A program made the translations under genes and the position numbers. Positions 47,446-58,722 of a DNA stretch of 64,000 bases are shown here, piece by piece. Location of the stretch: contig CM075853.1 in NCBI GenBank assembly GCA_037975125.1, positions 55,702,091 to 55,766,090 of the forward strand, given 5' to 3'. The notes under the pieces are model-generated. The model had not been told where the DNA came from. It saw only the letters and a program-made list of their open reading frames with translations, and did not search any database. This DNA comes from Latrodectus hesperus (Eukaryota; Arthropoda; Arachnida; Araneae; Theridiidae). Each line of letters opens with the position of its first letter. The first letter of the stretch is position 1.

Positions 47446-48496
47446 ATTATTTTATTTCAATAATAATTTTTTATGAATTATTTTTAATAAAACTATATTA
47501 TGATACATATCTATTTCTTCATATTTATAAAGACGTTTATTATAATCTTTTAAAATTAAAATAACATTTGCAATTAATTTACATAACTAGATTAAATTAG
47601 ATATGTGAAATATTTTAGGCAAATCTTTATTTTTTAGATAAATATTAGTTATATTTATCACTTTATTAAAATATCAAATTGATTTGTAACGATCAAGAAT
47701 AATATTTAATCATTAACAATGATAATATTTTATTTAAACATCAATAAATATGAGAGTAACATAGCTAATTTACTCAAAAGTCAGATATAATTTGTAAAAC
47801 TGCAAAATTGATTAGAGATACGCATATTAATCAAATTTATACAAGATTTTGATTTAATAAAGGCTTTTATGCAGCTTTAAACCAATTTTTAATTATTTGT
47901 GTTATTAGTTATTATTTTAATTATTTGTGATAAAAATTTTAAAAAAATTGTTTAATACTATTTAAATGTTTAATATCTATGTGAGTCCTATTTTGAATAT
48001 TGTAAATATAATTAAACGTATCAAGTATTTTTATCACTATTTTGTTTTTTTTTATCTATAAATGTGAAATTTTATTCATTAATGATTTGTGTCTTCGTCA
48101 TTAATGAACTTTACCAATTTATTCCCATTCTGATTTCAAATATGTATGTAATCTTTACTATAATTTTAATTTCAATTCGAACAGTGAGAAAAAACAAGTA
48201 TAAATTATCGTGGATAGTTTAATTGAAAAATATTTAAATTTTAATCTTTCTCGAAACAGTTCGTTATTTTTACACAAATATTATTAAACTATTTAATTAT
48301 TTTAAACTATGGTATATTATGCAGTAAAACTATACAAAATGCTGAAAAAATATAAGAATAAACTCATAAAAATATTTTATATTCTGTACATGTAACAATG
48401 ATTCTTTCGGAAGCTTATGAAAGTGATTAAGAAAGAATTATAATTCTTTCAAAAACTTTGGATTTGACTCTTATTCTTTATGTTTTGGTGTTTCAG

Positions 48497-48589
48497 GGTT
48501 TTCAAAACATTAATACCTCACGTTTGGCTTTGAGAAGATCATTTAAAACAAAACAATATTGCATTGGTATGAAAAATAAATTGTGTTAA
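48497..48589 (+). CDS. Candidate 3'-terminal coding exon, unidentified
   Basis: One of the clearest acceptors in the window, TTTATGTTTTGGTGTTTCAG, is followed in phase 0 by 30 codons: GFQNINTSRLALRRSFKTK, then QYCIGMKNKLC and TAA. The other two frames close within 12 codons. A GTATGA donor at about 48567 would make it an internal exon of about 70 bases. Basic, Cys-containing tail; family not recognised. Confidence 0.2.
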   Translation, partial: GFQNINTSRLALRRSFKTKQYCIGMKNKLC

Positions 48590-48796
48590 TATGAAATTAT
48601 GTTGGTTATAACTGTGGGACATTCAGTTTTCTCATGTCTAATGTAACTCAATCAAAATCTAATATTATCTAAGTTATATTTTATTAAAGTTTATTTATTT
48701 TAAATGGGAATAATTTAATGATTATTTGTGTATTATTTAATGATTATTTGGATTAATGATAATTTGTATTACGTAGGGAAAAATTTAATGATTATG

Positions 48797-48844
48797 AGTG
48801 TAATGTGATGATTTTTAATGTATTAAAAACCATCACATTACACT
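48797..48844. repeat. 48-bp palindrome with no loop
   Basis: AGTGTAATGTGATGATTTTT followed by AATG (48797-48820) is mirrored by 48821-48844 with two mismatches. Just upstream (48714-48795) the motif TTTAATGATTAT recurs three to four times, so palindrome and tandem repeats sit side by side. It resembles a small foldback element. Confidence 0.9.
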
Positions 48845-50629
48845 TTCTTGCATGAATTCATTACAAAACAATTATTAAAGTTTAGATAAAATTTTCAGTT
48901 TTTTATAAGTAAAAAACTAAATTATTTAAAATTTTACTCCGAAATTGTGTGCATTTTATCCCATTTTACAATTTGCATTCCTATGATTTTTAATGTAAAT
49001 ATTGGAATAAAGTGTTAGAACGAATTTGCTTGTAATCAATAGGATCAGCTTGTATATAAATATGATTTGAATTAAATAGGAAACTTTATTTCAAGATTAT
49101 ACATCTAAATTTTTTGGATACAAAATATATATTATTCTTAAAAATCCAAATAACCTATCTCACGGAAAGATATATTTACTTATAAACTAAGGTGATAGTT
49201 TTATTGAGAAAAATTACTATTCACAAATTATGGTTTATTACACGATCGATTTCCTATTGTTCAATTTTAAGTATTCAATGATCAATCAGTGTCTTGTGTC
49301 GCTTGATGATTTGTGTGAAAGACATGATTACTCTGTTTTCTACAATAGTGGCCATAATATTATAATTTCATTAAATATTTTAATATAGGATATTATAATG
49401 TAAAGAAAATGTTGAAAGTTATATTTATGATTACTGGTATTACTGCTTAAAATGATATAGTAAAATTAGCCAAATATTACAGAGGTGTTAAAATATATAA
49501 TTATAACTAAATATGAAACTATCAACATTTTGCTAGAAAAAATAATTTTAAGTAAGTATTACATTAAAAAATGTATTAAGTATCCTACCTATAAAATTAT
49601 GAAAAATTTCATCATTTATAAAGTTATTATTACTAACTGGATATCAAAACTTAGTTACTTTCACTTTCACATGATAGTTACGTACTTTTCCAATAGTTTA
49701 ACTTTCGTAAAAAAATTTCTGAAAAAATTCTAATTAACATTGCTAGTCAAGATAACAGCATTTGTCAAAGTGTCAAGAACTCTTTACTATAAAACACAAT
49801 TTTTTTATACTAAATGAATGTCTAATGAATTTTCAAATTTTTAATCTGCATTTGACACATGGTGAATTGAACTGAAAAAATTGCATTCAATAAATTAAAT
49901 TTTACAAATAATTTAAAAATCATTAAAACATTTTGCGATTTTCCATGTACATATAGAAAATTTTTAAATTAATATCTGTCATCCTACAATTATATATTAT
50001 ACACATATATTAATTTTATTTTATTTGTTTTTTCAAATAATTGAATATATAATTATAATTTAGAAATAAAATATATAATTTTAAAACTTAAGAGCTTCAA
50101 TTTGAGAAAAAATGGATATATTAATTTCCAAATAGAATATTCTCTAAATTTGCTCAAAATATTTGTATATGGAAATATAACCTTGAAAAAATTTTATTAT
50201 GTAAAATATCAAGAACAACCAAACAATTGTGACTGCAAATATGTTACAAAATATAACTTTAAATCCTACTTTAGGCTGGAGAGTAAAGCAATAAAATTAG
50301 TAACAAGTGTTTTCTACATTTTTGATGTAAAGAGACTTTTCTACATTTATAAAGCTATTTATGTTTGGCATGTTATAAGTGTTAACATGCTACGTTGCTC
50401 TCACAAATTATTTATCTTAAGTAAAATTCTGGGCAGTATATTAAAATAAATTATCCTTAATATCAATATTAGATATATTTGATAAAACAAAAGTCCCAAA
50501 TACAGAAAATCTAATCAAGCAATGAAATTTGATAATCTTAAAAATTGCGTTATGTAAAAAATACATTGACATAGAAATATATTTTTGATTAGCTGTACAC
50601 AATATTTGAACTGAAGAAAAATGAATAGG

Positions 50630-50848
50630 TTAAAAACTTTCAGAGCTTAAGTGATGGAGAATATATAGACTCAAGTAACTTCTCCGCAAATTGTTATACT
50701 CTAAACAGGTTTGCAACTGTTTGCTGAACTGGATTGAGAGAATATTTCTGGTAGAAGAATATTTTTCTTCCAATAAAACAATATTATGCTTTTCAGATGC
50801 TACATTCTTTTTACATTGTAATAATAGTATCATCGCAAACAAAATCAT
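50630..50848 (-). CDS. Open frame of 72 codons, unidentified
   Basis: Minus-strand frame with an initiating Met. The middle reads CKKNVASEKHNIVLLEEKY and STRNILSIQFSKQLQT, and it ends HLSSESF before a stop. The N-terminus (MILFAMILLL) is hydrophobic, but an acceptor-like TGTAAAAAG at about 50815 could instead start an exon inside the frame. Composition is more balanced than most local frames. No family recognised. Confidence 0.15.
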   Translation of the reverse strand: MILFAMILLLQCKKNVASEKHNIVLLEEKYSSTRNILSIQFSKQLQTCLEYNNLRRSYLSLYILHHLSSESF

Positions 50849-51119
50849 ATTTTTTTAGAATCAAATATAATAGATGATTGAAATAGGTTTTAGATATTTT
50901 ATTGTTGTGTAATAGTGTTTGCGAACAAAGAATTTAGATCAATAATGGTTATGATACTATGAAGAATATGCAGAATCCATTATCTGTGTTATATGCAAAA
51001 TATTCTTGCCTTCACACTAATATTATGAAGATGGTTATATTATTTCCAATCAATCTAATTTCTTGTTTGCATTCTCCGATTTTATCTTTGTATGGTTTCT
51101 GCTTTGTTATTTCTATTAT

Positions 51120-51202
51120 GGTACTGGAAAGGCTACTTGAAGGAACAGTTCGTATTTTATTGAAATCAAAACCGTGTGAGGATGATATTTGTTTTGTTCA
51201 TG
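51120..51202 (+). CDS. Candidate internal exon ending at a GTAAGA donor
   Basis: The plus-strand frame is open from 50959. Its last part, VLERLLEGTVRILLKSKP then CEDDICFVH, ends at CATG|GTAAGA, a good donor. The 5' limit is unclear; pyrimidine-rich sequence at 51080-51118 precedes it, so I place the start near 51120. Upstream residues are hydrophobic and could be a membrane segment if the whole 103-codon frame is coding. The exon ends one base into a codon. The next candidate exon (53404) begins with two bases of a codon, so the two join in frame. Confidence 0.2.
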
Positions 51203-51282
51203 GTAAGATTTTAAACTATACATTGAAAATTTCATTTCAACGTGATGGCAATTCAAGTTCTCAAATATAAACTTTTCTTTTA

Positions 51283-51389
<107 letters not shown>

Positions 51390-51503
51390 CTAACATAATG
51401 ATTGTTTTTGAAGAATTTTTATCATTTACATTTATCATCGTGGTAAAACAATGACACAATGACACGTATTACTTGTGATTACGACAACGTATTTTGGAGT
51501 TCT

Positions 51504-51573
51504 GTTTTTAATAGCTAGTAATAGTTATTCATAATTTTTTAATTATGAATAACTATTACTGACTATTAAAAAC
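51504..51573. repeat. 70-bp hairpin, 33-bp arms
   Basis: Arm 51504-51536 starts GTTTTTAATAGCTAGTAATA and arm 51541-51573 is its reverse complement except for two adjacent bases (CT against TC). The loop is TTTT. Such tight pairing over 33 bp is the strongest foldback in the window. It has no terminal TA duplication that I can see. Confidence 0.95.
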
Positions 51574-53403
51574 TTGTCTTGTACTGATGTCTGATATTCA
51601 AATGATAACAACATTATGCTTAAAAATCATTTTATAATTAATATTCTATATTTGTTCAACATAAGAAAGAATCTTCAAACGAGAATAAAATATTTCATTA
51701 TAAGGATATTAATTTTTAAAATTGATCGTTTATTCAGCATATATTATTATATATTAAATCAGAAAGAAGTTTAGGTTAAAAAATATTGGGAGGAAAATTA
51801 AATTTCTCATTTAGTAGAAAATGCCTATTGTATCCTGGTTGGGAATGACACCCTTCTTTTCCTTATATGAAGATAGATTCTCGGCTTTCTGAAGACATAT
51901 TATGTTGGCTAATGATAGATTAGGCACGTGAGTTAGAATATTCTCACTTTCAAGTGAATAGTAATTCTAGCGGTCTACCAATAGGCTTACAAGTTTTGAA
52001 GAACCTAATTCTGGAAGGAAATTTGTCTTTTACCCTAGAGTAATTCACATGTTGAAAAATGAGCTAGTTGTATCATTCACCTTTTTGGGCATCACACACA
52101 CAATATCGAAGTCTTCTAAAACAGATCTAATTCAATGATTAACCAGTGATAATAAAGTAGTAAACAAATAGATCAAAGTTACATATGCATAATTTTGGGA
52201 TTAAAAAGTTATTAACTTCAAAAGAATAGATCTTTTACAGTTCAAAGCTAAAATGTTGTATACTATTTATTAAATATTTATTTTCAAATATGTATCTTAA
52301 AATTCTTGACATACATAATTTTTTATGTATTCTGTAACAGTGTGAATTGAAATCTTAAACTACGATTATAACATATAGAAATTAGCAGAATTTCAAAGAT
52401 TAATTATTTTACGTATAAGTTAGGATTATTCAAACAATTTCTTAAGTATTATTTTGTATTTGGATGTTTCAATTTCCTTTCATCTATTGTTCCAATAAAT
52501 TACAAAGATATATCTGAAAGGAAAACTGGAATATTGACAAAATTTTTAATCATAATTTTTTTCCAAAATATTGATTACATCCGAGGAAACAAGTGATAAT
52601 TGATAAAAAAATTCTTGATTGATATAATTATTATCAAGCCAATTAATTATAGAATGGAAAGCTATTAATTATAGAATATTAAGCTATTAATTATAGAATA
52701 TTAAGCTATTAATTATAGAATATTAAGCTATTAATTATAGAATAGAAATACGAGTTCCTACAAAATTATTCAAGTAAACAAACTGCTATGCATCCTATCA
52801 TCAATACAAAGAATATTAAAAATAAATTTGAATTTTATATTGAATCTTACCAAATTCTTTCTGTAGTCGATAGAAATAAGGAATATTTTTTCGCACATCG
52901 ATAAGTTAGCTTAATTTATTTGAAAGTATAGTTAATCTGGGGTATTGTTAAAACTTGGTGAAATGTAATTTCCCAATCAAATGCAAAGTACAAATATATT
53001 CTCATTTCTCGGCCCTACCTATATTCTCTTAAAATTATTCCTTTACTAATGACCTTCCTTAGCCTCTTAGGTTCAAATTTTGAGTACCTTATCTTGACAG
53101 AAATTTTTAAAATATATTTTTTACTTTTAAGTTTTTCTATCATCTCTATCTCTAAAATGTATTATCACATTCCATTTATGAAGTCAAAATAATGTAGAAA
53201 ATTTTTATTGTATCCAAAATTTCGCTAAAAAATAAAAATTTATTATAATTTTAAATATTTAAATTTTATTTCAGAAAATATAAAAATTACAAGTCTAAAT
53301 TATTTAAAATATTATTATCCAAATTTATTTTCAAATCTTTATATTTCTAAGAAATCTATTACAATTAATCTTCTCGTATATCATTTATCCTAAAAACTTT
53401 CAG
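51574..53403. other. Non-coding stretch, presumed intron
   Basis: A GC-richer pocket at 51820-52110 has no sustained frame on either strand and may be old non-autonomous transposon sequence. Another at 52970-53110 is likewise unexplained. The 22-bp minisatellite at 52637 lies here. Confidence 0.45.
52637..52748 (+). repeat. 22-bp minisatellite, five copies
   Basis: The unit AGCTATTAATTATAGAATAT plus TA repeats at 52660, 52682, 52704 and 52726, with a diverged first copy (52637-52659, AGCCAATTAATTATAGAATG). Middle copies are identical, showing recent expansion. Confidence 0.96.
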
Positions 53404-53627
53404 ATATAAATATCAAAATACAATATTCCATTGGAACAAAATATGTGCCATTTCTAAATCATTATTACTTAAATTTAAAGCAGACATCTTTACTTGAAAA
53501 CATTATTGATGCCTTCATTGGTGAAAATGACATTTCAAAAAGTGAGTGCGTTACAAATGATTTATTGAGAAAAGAATTCGGAGAGAATATTTGCTTACTG
53601 GGTATTTTCTATAGTTATTACTCATGA
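53404..53627 (+). CDS. Candidate 3'-terminal coding exon, unidentified
   Basis: After AAAAACTTTCAG there are two bases and then 73 open codons to TGA. The frame includes SIGTKYVPFLNHYYLN, LLENIIDAFIGENDISKSE and TNDLLRKEFGENICLLG. The acidic/basic mix is unusual for a chance frame here. AATAAA follows the stop by 52 bases. Its phase fits the upstream candidate ending at 51202 (codon G|AT), which would leave a 2.2-kb intron. I know no family match and the acceptor tract is only moderate, so this is the best candidate in the window rather than a firm gene. No acceptor-donor conservation can be tested from one sequence. Confidence 0.3.
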
Positions 53628-53678
53628 CGTTTTTACATTTGTATCGATGTAGTATGTTTGAGGTAATTTAAAGTTGTA

Positions 53679-53684
53679 AATAAA
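53679..53684 (+). terminator. Polyadenylation signal candidate AATAAA
   Basis: AATAAA lies 52 bases after the stop of the candidate exon at 53404-53627, a normal distance if the exon is real. The hexamer is frequent in AT-rich DNA, so its weight depends on the exon. Confidence 0.25.
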
Positions 53685-54287
53685 TATATAGGCTTCATTT
53701 CGAAACTGGTATCTTTTTCCTTATAAGTATTTATTTCTTCTCGGACAGAATTAAATGTGCCAAAGGATATATGTATATCTTACAATAATTTACAATTGCA
53801 TTTTTGTAAAAACAACATATAAGAAAAGTAACATTTAAAAATTTAATTTTATGAATAAGAATAATCTTATTGTTTTTAATTCCTATTTAAGGTGACAAAA
53901 CATTTGTATTTTTAATTTTGATTAAATGAAAAATATGAAGCAATGGATCAGGTTATAATGAGAATAAGAACATTAATTTTTGTATACCAAAAATGTTGAA
54001 TATCATTAATTAATATAAATCTTATTACATAACTAAACACTAAATAACAATACAGAACAAGCTATTCTTAGTGCAGGTTATAAAATAAATAATTTTTCTC
54101 AATATGTAAATAATTAATGTAGCAATATTTAAAGAAAATATTAAAGTATCAATAAAATTTCAAATTATATTTCAAAAAATGTTTAGAATATATTTCAATT
54201 TTCAATATTTTTAAATGCCGCAAGAAAATGTTACTGAATAAAATTTTCTTTTTTAAATATATATGTGCAGGAAAATATTTCTGTAAT
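53685..54287. other. Spacer between two facing exon candidates
   Basis: AT-rich and without recognisable features. If both neighbouring exon candidates are real, this spacer separates the 3' ends of convergent genes. Confidence 0.4.
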
Positions 54288-54422
54288 TCATAGAGTATTC
54301 AAAAATTTAAAGCAGCCTTCATTTGCATCTTGAGCCATTTCTGTTGAATATGTAATGTGATTTCTTGATTTTTTCTTTTTCTGGAATAATTTTTCAACTG
54401 CACTTGAAATGGAAATGGAAGC
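54288..54422 (-). CDS. Candidate 3'-terminal coding exon, unidentified
   Basis: Minus strand: after TATTTTATAG the frame runs phase 0 for 44 codons. It reads ASISISSAVEKLFQKKKKS, then HITYSTEMAQDANEGCFKF before NTL and TGA. The frame closes immediately upstream of the acceptor. The exon candidate at 60219-60314 on the same strand ends in the compatible phase, which would imply a 5.8-kb intron. No polyadenylation hexamer is close downstream. No family recognised; chance is possible. Confidence 0.22.
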   Translation of the reverse strand, partial: ASISISSAVEKLFQKKKKSRNHITYSTEMAQDANEGCFKFLNTL

Positions 54423-55699
54423 CTATAAAATATTTTTAATATTAAAATCACAAATCGTCATTTAAATTAAATAACTTTCAATTTTTAATTTAAAATATCT
54501 CACGAGCCTATTTTTAATTTATCTTTTCCTAAATTAGCATCTATTAAAACAAACAAACACAAAATTATTTAATTAGAATTAAATTTTAAATTAATGTAGG
54601 ACAAAATATCTAAAAATTTTTATTTTGAATGTAAATTTACATTTTAAGGCATAGTTTAACTTATTTTCTAAATAAATTTGGAAAAGTAAGTTTAAAATAG
54701 AAGCAAATAAATTGTTAAAACTCAGCATTATTTTTTTGATAATCTGTTTTTTGTCGAAAAAAATTTGGAAATGGATGTAACTTAAAAAAACTATAAAAAA
54801 TCGTATACTAGTCTTGTGAAATAGAAACTCATATTACTCGGTTGCAATGAATATAAAATGTTAATTTTATACTTCTCTGTTATTTTGAACTACAGATAAA
54901 TACTAGTCTTCCATTAACTTTTATAAATATTACTAAAAAAAGACCAAAATCCAGTGATTACTACATAACATTATTTTTGATTTTCATCAGTTAATATTGA
55001 CATTCCTCATGCACAAATAGTGAATATTTATATAGATAGATGTATTTTCTTGTTTGAATTTCAGGTATTATAAAGAATTATAAATAACATACATAAACTT
55101 TGCATGCAGAGATGTGTGAATTTAAGGAAAGGAATCGTCAATCTCTATGGAAGTTTTCGCAGCAAGACAATTTTAATAATTCTTAAATTTGAAGGAAATT
55201 TCATTCCTAGAATCTAATGTTATCTATAGAATAAAAGCTATGTTCAAAGTTGTATGCATTAATTATAATGATAGCTGATATACTTTGTTAAGCAGTGAGA
55301 ATTTAGTTTTAAGTTTAATCAATAAAGAATTTGACTTCTCTATTTTATCCTTGACATGAAGAACTTATCCATCAAGAGCTATCCCTACAGAATAAAAATA
55401 TATTTGCAATATTTTTATATCAAAGATTATTGCAAAAGAATTCAGACATCATCTTAATTTTTTTAAGAAATACTAGAATACAATTTTAACATATCTTTAT
55501 GGTACGTTTTATAAAGGGGGATTTTTGAAAATAAAACGGTATAAGTTATTAAATTGATTATTGTTTAACTTTGAATTGACCATTGGTTTCATAACAATAC
55601 TTTCCTTCATAGTACATTTTATCTATTTATATTGCTTATGAAAGTTTAAATATAACATTACAACTTCATTTGTAGTACATACATTGCAAAAATTGAGAA
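54423..55699. other. AT-rich stretch
   Basis: Mostly featureless. At 55110-55186 on the plus strand a TTTGCATGCAG acceptor-like site is followed by two open frames, one beginning MCEFKERNRQSLWKFSQQ. It would lie inside the intron of the minus-strand candidate gene and is too short to trust. Confidence 0.45.
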
Positions 55700-55930
55700 C
55701 AGTTCACAAGAACATAAAAATTGAATGCGAAAGGAAAAATATCAAGTGTGGAAATCTCACACATGATCAAGCATTATATGCAAATGATACCTGATGACAC
55801 CGAGCCTGCGTCAAAGTTACGAGACCGTAGAAAGAGAAATTTAAGAACTTGTACCAAAAAAAAAAAAAAACATATTCACAATCAGTCCGTATGGTGCTCA
55901 GTGTCATAACCGCATACGTATGACAAAGAG

Positions 55931-56843
55931 GACGCATGTGGATGATGTTTTATGTGGTACAAATATCGGTCCCTGAAATGTGAGCGTACACAGGGGGCAT
56001 TAGCGAGGAATTCAAAGCTGTGGCAACGATTCCAAAATGAATAAAATGTCTGTAGAAGCTACAGTACAAGTCGCATTCGAGTGAAAACGACAGTTTATGA
56101 GCAGTATTTGGCAGTATTCACCAAAAAAAAAAAAAAAAAAAAAAAAACAGATGGAGCACAGAAGCGGATCTGCCACGTTAACTATCATCTACCACGGTAT
56201 GACTATTTTTAAGATAATTCATGTACAGACGTTTCAGAGGTTTGTAACATCATAATTTATAATGCTTTCAGTCATGTCAAATGTGCTCAATATCCCCAAA
56301 GTTTAGGCTGGGGTAGAGAACATGCAATATAGACACCATTACAATAGGATTGGATATATTCTTAGACGAGTTGAGGCTTAACTTGCAGTTTGATTCACAT
56401 TGGATGTTTATATAGAAAACCACAGGTACCCAATTACAATAACATCATTGAATTCCAAAGTTTCGTTGGAACAGGAGTGCTGATTTGCGGTGGTATTATA
56501 CTGGACTCCAATGCAGATCTGCATGTTCAAACGAGAAATACGATATGATACATTTATGAGAACATCATTCTCAAACAACATGTTCATTTGTTAAGGGTGT
56601 TCGGGGCGCTTGATGTGCATTTATGAAAGACAGCATCCATCCAAACCATGCGAATAGCGTCAACGACAGCCTTCGCATACAGGATATCAATTGTATGGAG
56701 TGGCTAGCACTCTCACCAGACATGAATCCAATAGAACAGGTGAGGAATTTGCTTGTCAACCAAATCGCAGCCCATCAACTGTCTCCTACATCTTTACCAG
56801 ATGTTCAGAAAGTATTTCTTGCTGAATGGAGTTCTCTGCTCTA
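55931..56843 (+). pseudogene. Tc1-like (DD34E) transposase pseudogene (copy C)
   Basis: N-terminal DNA-binding part: VDDVLCGTNIG, then after a frameshift CERTQGALARNSKLWQRFQ (to 56035), where LWQRFQ is the usual helix-turn-helix motif. Then SYSTSRIRVKTTVYEQYLAV, interrupted by the long A run at 56125. Catalytic core: LGWGREHAI (about 56307), FLDELRLNLQFDSHW with the first Asp at 56365-56367, PQVPNYNNIIEFQSF and GVLICGGIILDSNADLHV (56410-56525). The last frame (56623-56844) has FMKDSIHPNHAN with the second Asp at 56629-56631, and MNPIEQV with the Glu at 56734-56736, 35 codons on. All three acidic residues survive, but stops and frameshifts inactivate the gene. Confidence 0.9.
56125..56147. repeat. 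Poly-A run, about 23 bases
   Basis: A homopolymer inside the transposase pseudogene, in the linker between DNA-binding and catalytic parts. A shorter run is at 55857. Probably slippage expansion; run length may also be an assembly uncertainty. Confidence 0.9.
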
Positions 56844-56850
56844 ACTCCAG

Positions 56851-58524
56851 ATAAATTATGTGCTCTTCAATAGGCCTCGGTGTTTTAAGGACTATATTTC
56901 CTTGTGAGGGAAACACACGTTGCATCATACATCATACTAATAAATTGCTTTTCATTTGTTGTACGGTCAATATAAGTGTAAGTGTCTCAATTATGCATAC
57001 ATCTTTTACTCTTTAGTTTTATATATAGGTCATATAAATAAATCACGTTTTTTTTTGTTAACACACCTTAAGTTGTCAGTTACTTTTAATTTATGAATAT
57101 GAGTCTATTTTTGCATTTAACCTACAAATCTTGAAAAGTATGTGTTTCTCCAATGGAGGTTTTCAAGAGTATGCTAGTTTCAAATAATATGTTGTACGAT
57201 TTTTTTTGTAACAAAAAAAGTAATTGAGGTCTCTTTGTTTCAATGATACAGTTAATATCATTTCTAACAAGTTAAGCAATTATCATTAGATTCAGTTATA
57301 AAGGCATTAAGTACAGTTAAAGTAATTTTTAAAACATCAAAACATTTTAAATATCTTTAATTTAAAAATATTGAGTCTATATTACAAGTTGCTGCAGAAA
57401 TTTTTTTATAGAATATCTTAGAGTATTTTCTGAAGGAAAAATTTAAAAAAAATTGTTTCTTCGTTTATCTGTGATAAAATCCTTTGAATTTAAGAAAAAA
57501 TCATATATAACTGCAATATCAATTCATCACAATTCAAAATATTGGACACATAAATAAATTTTATGAAGATTTAGAAAATAATCTAAATTTTCTTGCAATT
57601 GAAATTTTTCTTATAAATGAAGAATCATGTAACAGTCGTAGAATGTGGTAGTGAAATATTCTATAAAAATATCGAAAACCTATATAAAGATATATATGTA
57701 GCGTTTTGCTAGGCTGAAATAAAAGCAAGAGTCTTTGGTTAAAATAGCAGAAATTCTATGGCAATAGGTCTAAAGCCATTACTTCTGATAATAAACCAGT
57801 AAGACAATTTTAAGAGCATATTAGAAATTTGGCACTACAATGGTGACAAAATTGTATTAATGACCATTATATTATAAATAGAATATGTGCTTCCAGAAAT
57901 TTGTTTAGAAAGCAGTCTCTTATTCAAATATTTTGTGAATATAACTTTTTATGGTCAAAAATATTTTTATAAAATGATAAACTTTTAAGGAGTTAGACTT
58001 TCTAAAGAATGCATAAAAATCTTCTATAGTGAATTTAAAATAGTTACATACATTATCTGAGAAATACTATTGCTAGTATTTTGGTACTCATTTTTCTTGA
58101 TTAATTTCATGTTTTATATTTTTGCTGATGTCAATGCAAACATAAACTTTAATTTTGGTTTCTTAAATTACCTTTAATAACTTAAATTCTTAAATGTCCT
58201 TTACATGTTATACCTTTAAAGTCACAGTTAATGGATGTTATTACTTTATATTTAATGGTTATTGATGTTTTTTTATCAGTTTCACAAATTATTATGAGAT
58301 AACAAATAATCTTTCCAATAGCCGTTACGAGATTTGATTTCAATTTATTTTGGGAAACAGAAAAAACTTCCTAATGCAAATTAAAAAACATGCTTTCCTT
58401 ATTTATAATACATAGCAGCGGAAACTGAAACAATAAAGAATAGGAAAAATAGAATATGTAAGGTGAATAATAGACATTTCTCTATTGAATAGTTAATATA
58501 TATTTTATAACATTTCTAAATCCC
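56851..58524. other. AT-rich stretch
   Basis: The first 150 bases are GC-richer and may be the 3' end of the preceding element. A 31-codon plus-strand frame (57617-57712, HVTVVECGSEIFYKNIE) has an initiating Met but no other support. Otherwise nothing seen. Confidence 0.5.
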
Positions 58525-58722
58525 CGGTGGCACTTAGGATACACCTATCCTACTCTGCAAGGGGCAAATGAAATAGCATCTCTCATACAGTGAGGCAACC
58601 AGAGTGTGTTTTCTTTCCGCTTCGAATGTGAAGAGAGAAAGTAACATCTATGCCCAAACTGGGTTCGAACCTAGGACCAACTGCTTCGTAGTTTGGAAGG
58701 CATACCATTCCGCCATCCGTTA
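58525..58722 (-). mobile_element. tRNA-derived SINE
   Basis: On the minus strand, GGATGGCGGAATGGTATGCC followed by TTCCAAACTACG resembles the 5' half of a tRNA. TGGCGGAATGG (58705-58715) corresponds to the polymerase III A box. GGTTCGAACCC (58660-58670) is a near-perfect B box, about 34 bases on, a normal spacing. After the tRNA-like head comes about 135 bases of unrelated, moderately GC-rich body ending CACCGGGGA. There is no poly-A tail or clear target duplication. A true tRNA gene is unlikely: the acceptor stem does not close and the anticodon arm is poor. I cannot name the SINE family or the parental tRNA. Confidence 0.7.

Larger units (their letters stand above)
55700..56850 (+). mobile_element. 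Decayed Tc1-like element (copy C)
   Basis: A third Tc1/mariner-superfamily element from a family distinct from the others, identified from its transposase remnant. Poly-A runs at 55857-55870 and 56125-56147 lie inside it and have disturbed the frame. I could not find the terminal repeats, so the limits are those of recognisable or GC-richer sequence; the true element probably extends some way on both sides. Confidence 0.8.

Noticed and set aside
50102..50449. 115-codon plus-strand open frame
   Set aside because: Composition is Lys/Tyr/Ile/Phe-heavy, with no motif or splice support; frames of this kind are expected by chance in such AT-rich DNA.
58650..58722. Functional tRNA gene
   Set aside because: The A and B boxes are present but the acceptor and anticodon stems do not pair, and the sequence continues into a SINE body.
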